This document shows, piece by piece, positions 10,634 to 20,920 of a DNA stretch of 64,000 bases; the first letter of the stretch is position 1; each line of letters opens with the position of its first letter. The stretch is from positions 248,001 to 312,000 of the forward strand of contig MU385877.1 of assembly GCA_022497145.1 (NCBI GenBank). The letters are read 5' to 3'. The notes under the pieces were generated by a model. The model saw only the letters and a list, made by a program, of their open reading frames with translations, did not search any database and had not been told where the DNA came from. This DNA is from Rostrohypoxylon terebratum. Its lineage: Eukaryota > Ascomycota > Sordariomycetes > Xylariales > Hypoxylaceae. A program made the translations under genes and the position numbers.

Positions 10634-12041
10634 CTTTTCAGTTATCAGATCAATCCCTACGAGTCTGGATGCGATTTTTCGTAAGTGATCAAATATCAGC
10701 TGTCGCCCTTTGAATACGGTCGCCCCGGGCAATTTTTGAATGATTGATACTGAGAAATTAATTATCGATTTCTTGTTTGGAGTTGGGTCGCTACTCGAGA
10801 GTCGAGGGAGCTGAATCGCGTATTCGTATCGAGCCTCAACCCCCTCTTCCACGGCGAGTTCGTCGTATTCGTATTGAACCAACAAGCGCCCAAATCTGAC
10901 TGCATATATTAATACTGTTCCAATCTCATGCGGACCCAGCGACTCGGTAACAGAGCCTTGAAATATGCTCTTTGTTCCTTCGTGAGATGTAGCAGGAGTT
11001 ACATCTTATTCAATTGTGAGTGACTCTGTTAATTGAAGTTTACGATAAATCTATCACCAATTTTCATGTTAGATCATAGCCGTTTTCTCTTGGAATTCCA
11101 CAAACAAACATCTCTATTTTGTCCAAAGGTATTTAAAGGGTCGGGATTGCCCTTTCGTCTTGCGCTTGAATCCATGGGGACAAACTACATTTACTCCAAT
11201 GGCCATTGATTCGAGATTTGATCGGGCACCCATACGACCCCCAGATTATTCTTCAACTCGAAATGGCACGTGAGCCGCTTCATTCACTGGCCAAGACACC
11301 TTGCGTCGATCTGGAAGCTGATAATACTACATCAGGCTTTTCTAAGAGGTTACAGTTGACGAAGATTTCCTGGAATTTCAGATTCACATTACCATTCGAG
11401 TCAAGTTGACAACCGAAACATGCAGTGGTACCTAGAGAGTCGAGAATTAGGCCATTTCGAGGATAAGGGATATGATCATACCCCGATACCACATCAGCTG
11501 TGAACCCAGGGGCCTCTCCCATCTCACGAATTTACCACAATTTATTTACCTACCTATATGTTTCATGATTTACCTATACACTTATCGCCGAGTCAGGTTT
11601 TCATATCACCATCCGCCTTCCGTCCTATCTACACACTAAAGTAAAGCCTCCACAATCGTGATCATTCTGTGAAAGCCGAAGAGCATAAAGTCGTACTGTG
11701 AGGTCAAGGATCGAGTCAGTAGTGAATCAATTGATCACGACAGTTATACATAGAAGAACAAAAGGTCAAATATCTCCCGTCTGAACATCAAATAGTCATG
11801 GGTGGTGTTCTTCACTTGGCAATGTTGAGATATCCTAGAAATTACCACCTAACATAAATACCAATACATGACGGTAGATCAATATGGAATCAATGACTCC
11901 TCCTTAGGTAGCTAGCCTCTAGAAGTCTTTATTATTTAATTTTAGGAGTAGAGGCCTCCAGTCTTCCCCTTCCTTCACTCCCAACGACCTCTTGACTTCT
12001 ACTCTGAGAACTACACTCTACTTCATGAAGCTTAACCCAAT
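10634..12041. other. Intergenic, no gene supported
   Basis: This is a divergent spacer between the SDR (-) and the Con-13-like gene (+). A minus-strand open frame at 11280-11522 has some balanced composition but no recognisable motif. Confidence 0.45.
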
Positions 12042-13159
12042 ATGCACTTCTCAACTCTTCTACCGAGGCTTTTGCCACTGCTTGCCCTAGTGGCAGGTGG
12101 TAATGGCGATGGTACCAAACCCGCAAAGCCCGACGGGCTGCCAGCGATCAAGCCCCCTTTCGACTTCAACGGCCTCATCGAGCAGGGTTTGATGGACAAC
12201 CTTCACCCCACCCCTAGCCAAATCAAGTTCATGGCCGACGGTAAATTTCCCACGGACTGCATGAGCCACGCAAAGGAAAAGAACCATGGACCGGATGAGT
12301 TTGAGGTCTTCGAGGTCTACTACGAGGACTGTCATATCCCTTGGGTTATGTGCCGCCTCAAGGACACAAAAATCAACGCCACCACCGCAGCCGACGTAAG
12401 TCAACGACCCTCTCCGAAAGTCTCTCATGCCCCTATCAACTAACGGTACCTGTGAAATAGATGTTCGGAAGAATGCCCCTCGGCATGCGAGAGTTCATCA
12501 AAAATGTCATCATCTTCAAGCCCGAGGATCTCCCCGGGGCAGCGGCCTGGGATGCGGCAGACGTCATCGCGATCAGCGACGAATCCTTCAAGCTTTACAT
12601 CTTGGCTCACGAGATGTCCCATTCGATCGACGCGCATGTCGAGATCACCGGTGTCACGCCGCCTGGACAGGGCGGTCTTAGCCAAAGCCAGAGGTGGGCC
12701 GATCAGTACGCTCTCGATAATGCGACGGTCAGCGGCTACGCCCGTACCCTGTGGGCGGAGAACCTAGCCGAGACCGGGATCATCGCCCTCTACAACAACG
12801 TCGTCCCGAACGGCGTCGGCACTTTCCATCAAAACCATCCCTTCGAAGTAAGTACCTACCAAGGACCTAGGTACCTATACGCTTGTCAGTAGATAGCGCC
12901 ATTACTAACGTCTTATCCCACGCAATAGGTCTTCCACCAGTGGGCAACCTATACGACGTACTACCGCGACATCATCACCCCGTCACGGAACAAGACCTGC
13001 CAAATGAGGGTCCCGGACTCCCAGATGGTGTACTGGCCCAACAGTACGGCGGACGGTATCCCGATGGAAGGCTCTACGAGAAAGGTGGGTATCCCGATGG
13101 TGCAGCCGGGAGCCTTCGAAAAGAACACGACGTTCGCTCAGCCTCCCAAATGCTCCTAG
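12042..13159 (+). CDS. Conidiation-specific protein 13 (Con-13)-like secreted HExxH protein
   Basis: Predicted protein of 323 aa in three exons: 12042-12395, 12461-12847 and 12929-13159. All junctions are phase 0 with GTAAGT donors and ATAG acceptors, and the first intron has an AACTAAC branch site. Residues 1-19 (MHFSTLLPRLLPLLALVAG) are a signal peptide. Features I recall from the Con-13 family are GLMDNLHPTPSQI, FEVFEVYYEDCHIPWVMCR, MFGRMPLGMRE, and the motif HEMSHSIDAH (His168, Glu169, His172), which resembles a zinc-metallopeptidase HExxH. WAENLAETG further on could supply an acidic third ligand, but that is inference. In Neurospora, con genes are induced during asexual spore formation. 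Proteolytic activity of this family is not established to my knowledge. Confidence 0.85.
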
Positions 13160-15214
13160 GCATGCCTTCTAACTAGGTAGGTAGAGACCTGAATAGTGAA
13201 GGTTCAGGGGGTGTATACACGGAGGCTTGTCTATCTGGAGCGATGTGAAAGCAGGGGAAGACTTATTTCCTATGTACAGCGATACCCTAGACATTTTATG
13301 TGTCCTAGCTATATGAATTGATGATCGTATCTATCCGAATTGTTGTGAAAAGAAGGCCATGTGAATGATATTGTATTTCACTATAGTCTAAGATATCCCC
13401 TGCGTCAAACAGTCACATATTGTACCCGCAGCAGTTACCTATTTCGTTGGAGTAGGGGATAAATAAACACTAAAGGTAGCTTAGTCATCAAACCAGCCCC
13501 TGAATAACATCATCTTCTGTTGAACCTTGAGAGACATGACCTAATAAAGGTCTCTAGCTTTCCGGAAACTGGATACTTACATGATATCATGCTCATTCAT
13601 GCAGTTCGTCCAGGCAATGTCGTCGAGTGATGAAGAAAATGAGGATAGGTACTGATGCAGCATACCTGAACTCACAATTTTCCAGTTAGACTAAAGGAAA
13701 CGTCAGTAATGAATTATACTTACGTATGCTGAATATTGCACAGTAAACTCTTGAGAAAACTGGTATGAAACTGTACAAAATTTGTCTCCTAGGTAAATAG
13801 CATGTGAGTTGCTCGCGTGATGAGGACGAAATACATACCCAGCACCTTTCCTTTCTAGCCTATTAACCTTCCCCTTATTCCGCGGATATACCAAGATATT
13901 TGGTGGCTAATTGCGGAGTGAAGAAAAAAATCCCACTTATAATCGCCTCACTTCGACAGCTTCGCGACGCGGTTAGGTACATCGCCCCGCATACAAAATT
14001 AGCTGCATGCGCATGTACCACTTATATGCGCACACATATATTTATCATATGCAGACAAATTTTGCAGGTTTTGGGTTTCGTTGCGATATACTACATTTCT
14101 ACTTCCCGGAGCCCGACTAGAAATGTGGAGGGAAAAAAACAATACTGACTAAAAAGTTGGTATGTCCGTACGCATCATGCATGCGGTCTCCAAAAGTGGA
14201 TATATATAAAAACTGGCGTCAGAGTGGATGGGAGAGTGAGCTGCTTGATATGGATTAGAACTGGGTATACAGACAGGTGCGAGTGTTGTGCAGCAAAAAA
14301 AAAATGAATAAAAAAGTAGGCAACTGATTGTATGTGCATGGGTGGTGGGTGAGTCAGTGTATCTTCACTAAGGACGTGTAGGTTCGTGATAGAAAAAAAA
14401 AAAAGTAGCAAAACAACAAAAAGTTGAATCACCAACCTCTTCAAGGCCCAGCCTAGGATCTGTTGATCGGCTCCTAGCTACTGCGCCCCCGGTATTAGGT
14501 ATTTCTTTGCCTACCCTTTTTCAAGGGCCCAAAGGTGCATCGCACTCGTTGGGACTCGAACCCTAAACCACCCGTTTCAGAGCAGTTGTTAGAGCAGGAA
14601 CGAGAAGGTGTCTGTGGAAACGTACACCTTGACCATCGGAACGTTACGGTCAAGATGTTAGGATCCGCCGATGGAAAACTCATACACTACTTTGTTATTT
14701 ATGCTTCATTTCGGAAGGAGGAAACTGCCACCTGGTACCGTGCGCATTGGCCAGGCGGCTCTGTGATTGGGCCACTTGCCACATTGTACTTTTATCTGAT
14801 ATTCGGGTCAGTGACGAGCGATGATGTTCCCAATGGTATATATGGCTTACATAACTCACCTCGTAATTTGAGATTCAAACACCAAAGGGTGGAAACATGT
14901 ATTAGATCAAGAATCACCAAATCACAACCTTGAATGTCAAGAAACCAAAAGGTTGTGAACACAACACCGTACGTGGGCATTCAAAAGGCTATGCTAAAAC
15001 TCCTATGTACAAGAAACATATCACCAATCAGCTTAGCGCGCTCAACCATCCCCGGAGTGTGGACAACCGTGCATCAGTGACGGACTCCTCCTGAAATCAT
15101 GTAAGTCGAAATATCCTAGCGTCTTCGGCTCGTGCGGAGAGTCGTATCGAATTGTGCGTTGTTCTAGTCTTGGAAGGCCTGAGTTCTTATCCCACGAGGT
15201 AGGCTGGTGACTGC
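13160..15214. other. Intergenic, no gene supported
   Basis: The spacer holds the 3' sides of two convergent genes. A/T-rich runs occur around 14300-14410. A B-box-like TTCGAGTCCC on the minus strand near 14553 has no cloverleaf around it. A Ter-to-Ter frame at 14535-14933 (+) has no recognisable motif. Confidence 0.45.
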
Positions 15215-16054
15215 TTAGTTGGTAGGGTAACCGCCGGCAGGGGTGTGAGGGGTGTTAGGGGCACCGGGGTAGCCGGGGGCACCAGGGGCACCAGGAGCGC
15301 CGGGAACACCGGGGTGGTTACCATCGTGGCCGGGAGCGCCGGGGGCACCCGGAGCACCCGGAGCGGGAGGAGCAGGGGCAGATGGGTAACCAGACGGGTG
15401 AGCCGGGACGGACGGGGGAGGCGGGGTGGCGACCGGGGGAGGAACAGCCGGGACGGACGGGGGAGGCGGGGTGGTGACCGGGGGAGGAGCAGGTCCGTTA
15501 GGAACGGTGGGGAAGTGAGGAGGCGGGGGAGACGAACCGCCACCGTTGTGGGGGTGCTCAGGGACGTTGCCAGTGGGGTAGCCACCAGCCGGGTGGGTGG
15601 GGACACCGGGCAGGGGAGTGGTATGGGTCTCGACCGAGGGTCTAGTCGGTGGGGGAGGGCTGCTCGCGTAGCCAGTCGGTGGGGTGCCTGCATTTGGGGG
15701 AACGCCGGGGGCGCCAGGAGCGCCAGGAGCGCCAGGGGCGCCGGGGACACCAGGGGAGTTACCATCGTGGCCAGGAGCACCAGGAGCACCGGGTGCGCCT
15801 GGGGCGCCTGGGGCGCCGGGAGTGGCAGGGACAGATGGGTATCCGGGGGCGCCAGGGGCACCGGGAGCGCCAGGAGCACCCGGGACGCCAGGGGAGTTGC
15901 CATCGTGGCCAGGAGCGCCAGGGGCACCGGGGGCACCGGGAGCGCCAGGGACAGAGGGGACCGGCGGGAATTCCGCAGTACCGTAGTCTCGACGGTTCAT
16001 GAAGGGGACCGCAGAGGCGGTAGTAGCAATGGTGAGGACTGCGAGGAAATGCAT
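15215..16054 (-). CDS. Secreted collagen-like Gly-Ala-Pro repeat protein
   Basis: A single-exon protein of 279 aa. Residues 1-15 (MHFLAVLTIATTASA) form a signal peptide, followed by VPFMNRRD, a possible Kex2-type dibasic cleavage site. The mature part has three collagen-like blocks made of GAP triplets, each ending PGHDGNSPGV or PGHDGNHPGV. Two blocks lie in the N-terminal half and one near the C-terminus. They flank a central Pro-rich, non-collagen segment with PPPPSVPA, PPVATPPPP and similar. Glycine recurs every third residue over runs of 10-25 residues, with Pro in the Y position, the pattern that favours a collagen triple helix. Each HDGNSP unit breaks the register by one residue. Pro, Gly and Ala dominate, and no catalytic domain is seen. 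A role at the cell surface or in extracellular matrix is inference. Confidence 0.85.
   Translation of the reverse strand: MHFLAVLTIATTASAVPFMNRRDYGTAEFPPVPSVPGAPGAPGAPGAPGHDGNSPGVPGAPGAPGAPGAPGYPSVPATPGAPGAPGAPGAPGAPGHDGNSPGVPGAPGAPGAPGAPGVPPNAGTPPTGYASSPPPPTRPSVETHTTPLPGVPTHPAGGYPTGNVPEHPHNGGGSSPPPPHFPTVPNGPAPPPVTTPPPPSVPAVPPPVATPPPPSVPAHPSGYPSAPAPPAPGAPGAPGAPGHDGNHPGVPGAPGAPGAPGYPGAPNTPHTPAGGYPTN
15690..15958 (-). repeat. GC-rich tandem repeat coding Gly-Ala-Pro blocks
   Basis: Within the collagen-like gene the DNA is a degenerate 9-mer minisatellite (GGNGCNCCN on the coding strand). It contains two copies of a ~140-bp higher-order unit marked by the shared stretch encoding PGHDGNSPGVPG. 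Third positions vary between copies, so this is an old array kept at protein level rather than a fresh expansion. A third unit lies near 15270-15365. Confidence 0.8.
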
Positions 16055-19000
16055 GTTGACGTTGTCTTGAGATTTGTATTAAAAGAGTGAAATTTGTACG
16101 ATATTAACCTCAATAGAGCGACCGGACCGACTGGCAAGGAGTGACTTAAGTGGGAGTTAAACGATAGTAGTTGTGTTTGTGTTGGGAGTTTTTTCTCTCT
16201 CTCGAAGGGCGAGATGTCGACGTCTAATATACTCGTCGAAACCCCCTATCCCCCTATCCCCCTATCCCCTTAACCCCCTTGCCACGTGTATTTCCGACTC
16301 GAATATTTCAATAGCCTATACCGCCATCGACGGCAATAGTGTTGCTATTCTGGGCAATTTCGCATGCGTGTCGATCAACTACCGGAAGATATGGGGTTCG
16401 TATGGGGACTTGGGTCCCACCCTCGATTCAGACCATGGTCCGAAAACGCAGATCGACGTTAGCTCTGCTTGGTGTTGAGGCTCATCAGGTTCTATTAATT
16501 TGACAGCCGAACATGTGACGTCGTTTATTTATCCCTTAATCTTTCACGCCTGTTAAATATTCACAGTCAACATGAATTCTCATCGAAAATTTTCGCATCT
16601 CGTTTTCCATGGTGGTGGCATTAATCACATAATGACGGCAGCAATGTAGAGAATATGCGATGATTGACGCGGGAATACACCAACACCAGAGCCTCCCCGC
16701 AGTGAAGAAAATAATACGCGGGAATGTTGGAACAAGCCCGGACTAGGGGCGAATTACCGCTGGCGTATCCCCACTGAGTTGGGGACGACCCGAACTCGAA
16801 AGCCGAATTTATTATTTGATAGGACGCTAAGGTCAATCTAATTGCCTAAGAAATTCTAGAAAAAGGCGGCTGGTTGGGTGCGTCTTTGAGGATACGCGAC
16901 TAGGAAGGGAGCCGGTGTGTTGGCTGGACCATGTTCATGATTTCTATGGTACTGTAGAGGTTGGACGGGGCCATCCGCGCCAAGAAAAAACGGATTCGGA
17001 CCCCTATTTGGGGCTCAATAATTATTGACGACTTGACCGCCGTCTATTGTCGACTTCAAGAGCGTAATGCATACGTTAAACATATTGTTCCAAAAGTCCA
17101 TACATACAGCTGTACGTGACTTTTGAATTATTTAGCCTTGGATTGTCCTCTTGCTTAGGTAGACAGGCAGACAGGTAGACATCTAGAGTCCAACGGTCCG
17201 CTTCGTGTTGTCTCGCTTCGTGTAGGGTTGATTATGCTCCAGAACAACTGGCCAACGTTCGAGTAACTTTCGAAACCCTCAACATCACGTTGCAAACGGA
17301 AATATCCCACGGTTGATTTTCGTCAGGTTTGCGGTATTGGGCACCGAAGACATGAGGATATCCGGATTCCAGGTTAATATCGGCGAATAAAGCCACAAGT
17401 ATTCTTGGAGCATGTGAATGAAGACGAAGCATACTTTTCAATAATCCACTCAGTATTACTCCATACGACGTATGTACATTGTAGGGAAGCAATGATTCCC
17501 GATGCAGGCATCCATTATCGCTTAGGATATTTCCGTACTTCGTGATAGCCGATAGCTGGTGCAATAACCGAAACAACACAGCCTATTTCTCACGTTTGGT
17601 TTGTTTGGTTTCGTTGGTTTCGGTGATTAGTCACCATCTCTTAACAATTTGATTCTCGTACTTACTTCGTACTACAGTGGAAAATACCTACCCTAGGACC
17701 TACTAGGTAGGTAGTAAATGCGGTTATTGATATGTAATAAGCTTACTTCCTAAAGTGACCATCGTCTTGTTCGTCGCTGATTTTGTCGGTCCTCGACGTC
17801 CTGTCGGCTCAGGTCATGTTGTATATTGGAATGTGGTTGTCAGGTACCTAGGATCTAGATCCTAGAGTCCTAAGAGAATCGATGTTGAAATGTTGAAATG
17901 TTGAATCCAATAGAAGTTGCTCGCAGTTCCCCGCTCGGAATTTGATCATGGATGCTTGTTTCTTGTAACACAAGGCTTAACCTAGTAAGACTAGGTACCT
18001 AAGATTAAGTTGTGGCTTTTGACATGGACAATTACACAAGACGTCTGTTTAGTAACTCGCCGCCACGACAGTCCAAGCCTTAAAGTTGTTGCGCAAGTGA
18101 ATCACATGATCCGGCATACTACGTAAGACTTTCAAAAAGACTTACCTAAGTACTTAGTAACGTTGACTTAGTAGTACGTACTAGGTACATACGTACGTCG
18201 TAGGTAACTTAGTAAAATCGTATCGATTTCTCTACTTTGAATTATACCTAGTACATACCTGGTAGATATCATCTATTTGATCTGTTTGAAACAATGTTTG
18301 TTGTAAGTTTCAAGTACCTCAGTAGTGTGTGTACCTAATATCTAAGCAAATCACCTTATAGTCCTTATAGTACGTGTTTACATCAAGTCTCCTTCGTACG
18401 ACATGGAGTGCGATGAACCTACGACCAACATCTCAAGACTCAGGGCTCCAAGCCCTTCCCAGGGACATTCTAATAATGCGCCCCGACTTTCTGCACAACA
18501 TTGAAAACTACGTAAACCAATCTTCTACCTGGTAGTTAAGTCGCAGTTTTAGGTTTTAGGTTTTAGGTAGAAAAAAGAAATAGGATAAGCGATTGGTAGA
18601 AACTTTCCTATAGTCGCCTCCTCAGACAGTGCATGGCTATGGCTCTCCGATGAAAATGAGGCGGAGCTCGCGGTCTGGCTGCCGGTGAACGGGATATATC
18701 ATATAATGGATCTGGCCCTACGTCACAAACATATCGGTTTGACGATGGAACGTATCCATGAGCTGCGTGAGATAAAACTATCCGTGGGCAATCCGATTAC
18801 AAAATCTATAGATGGATGCCTTCAACCAGTCTAGTACATCTACCATGTAGATGCAGATATACTATACTTCTATTTGTTCGGGCCTGATTTCGAGTCTTTT
18901 CTCAACCCGGCTCTATCTCTTAGGAGAAGACTGAAACTCGAGACGCAGCTTGAGTTCGTGAAGCATTATATCCTAGATGTCTCTATCCATGTGAAAAAAA

Positions 19001-20920
19001 AATTCTTGCTCAATGGCTGGGCTATATACTGCATAGCGAAATTTTCGAGCGATGTTGGAACGGGGCACGCCAGGAAGCTGGTGCAAAACCAGACTTCGCA
19101 GATTTTGAACCACAGGTCTCCTCTCCAATGAATCGGAAGCAGGATATGCTAGAAGCATTAACCTTAATGTATTGTTAAGGGTTGGAAGGGCGGAGTATGG
19201 TCATGCCCGGCACCTAAATTGCCGAACGGTATAAACCAAAGATTAGAGAGTGGAGGAAAGAGATAGAACGTCTCGAGATAGAACCTTGGTGGATCAACGT
19301 TCATCCCTTTGATATATTTGAATACCCGAATATTCGTTAAGATTTACACATTGGGGAAATGGTAGGTAGATACTACCTATGTATAACCAAATATGATTTC
19401 GGCACCTGATGTTACATGGTTCTTCGATCACCTACCCACCTACCATACTTTTAATATATACTTTTCATATGATATATCAGCAGATATCTATTCACCATAT
19501 GAACTTATTTCGTGTCTTTTTCTAACAGAAGGGTTGGGTCACTTTTGGATATCTATATTATGTATCTAATTGTGAACTGCTGTTTATTGTATACTTAATA
19601 CCTACGTACTTGGTACCTACCTAACCTAGGTAGATAGTCAGATAGTCGTTTAAGGTGAGCTCTGTTGTTATCACCTAAGATCCCCCCCTTTCTACTTATT
19701 GACAATCCTTCATCAAAGAACTACCTTTTATCATTATCACACCCTGCAACTTTATACTACCTAGGTTAGTAGGGTTTACAGAGACGTATTGTACATAGAG
19801 ACGAACCCATTGGGACGCTTATGAATTACGAGAACTTAGTTGGTACAAGCAACATAAAGTCTCCCGCGCCCAAAATTCACCTACTATTCAATATGGCCAT
19901 CAAGCTCCTTAGACCTTAGAGCATCTCGCAAACACACATCGTAAGAAATTCTGTAACTAGATACAGAGGATTACGATCAACGACAATCTTAAATGTTGGG
20001 AAACATCCGGAGCCCGGAGCTCTCTACCCGATACCTTTCCACGATCAGTTCATATCGTGTCTACACCTGCATCCACGTCTACATCTATACCTGCAAGTCG
20101 ATGTTAGGCTTCTAATTAAGTTTTTACTTTGTCTTTATTTATTCTTTTTTTCATGCTTACTGCCGTTACCGTCTATCTGTGGGGTATGCCTGTCTTCGTT
20201 GAGTCTTTGAGTACCTTAAACCCTCCCTGGGACAATAATGAAAATTTCCTCTGCCATTGCTCACTAACCTACAATCACTTGATTGGGCGGCCTTTTGATC
20301 CATAGATGCCCCCTTGATCCCTTAGCCTATTTCCATGTCTTTTCTGGATATCGAGGCGCCTCCCCACACCTGGCAATGCTCTAGTATATATGACCTAGAC
20401 TCCTATGTTGACCCTTTGCTAACCGGCCCCTCATTTGCAAATGTACAACCTAAGGAAATTAGTCCCAGAACTCAACTCCAGTCAATTCACCCCCATTGAT
20501 CTACCCTACCGATGGTATCTCTGAAATCATGCCACACTAGGTAGGATAGCCAAATAAAGCACCACCTAACCTAGCATTGCATTATGGCGTAAGCATCATC
20601 TCTTCCCACCATCGTCCAGAGACATCCAATCCCAGTTCTCAGCCTGATACGAAACTCCGGTGTCGATGACATCTAGTGTCAGATACAACAAGACCTAGTT
20701 ACTTTGAGAACTAACGAGTGTACCCATCTTCGGCGAGTAGGCAGGCTATCGAAGATCGAGAGACTGTAAAACCTGGCTGAAAATGTTACCCACATTGAGA
20801 TAACCAGGACTGAGATCATGTCCAATTCAACACTAGGCACCTCAGATAAGAGATTGACACCGAGACAAAATATGTCCACCGGCCCACAGCTCGGGTAGTA
20901 TCCAAAGTGATACTCACGAC
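16055..20920. other. Intergenic, 4.9 kb, no gene supported
   Basis: AT-richer spacer between the collagen-like gene (5' side) and the polymerase gene (3' side). It carries clusters of CCTAGG/TAGGTAGG-type motifs near 17690-17716, 17844-17872, 18176-18200 and 19606-19634. A short coding-like island lies near 18600-18834 (see findings). Longer open frames, such as 17232-17579 (-), have no recognisable motif. Confidence 0.45.
16242..16278 (-). promoter_or_regulatory. Possible G-quadruplex upstream of the collagen-like gene
   Basis: The plus strand reads three tandem CCCCCTAT-type units followed by CCCCTTAACCCCC. On the minus (coding) strand this gives at least four runs of four or five G separated by two- or three-base AT loops. 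That fits the usual G4 consensus and lies about 190 bp upstream of the start codon at 16054. The fold is predicted from sequence only, and any regulatory role is inference. Confidence 0.45.

Noticed and set aside
14535..14600. B-box-like TTCGAGTCCC near 14553, possible tRNA on the minus strand
   Set aside because: No acceptor stem, D-arm or anticodon arm could be placed around it.
17232..17579. 115-codon minus-strand frame in the 16-21 kb spacer
   Set aside because: No recognisable motif or splice extension.
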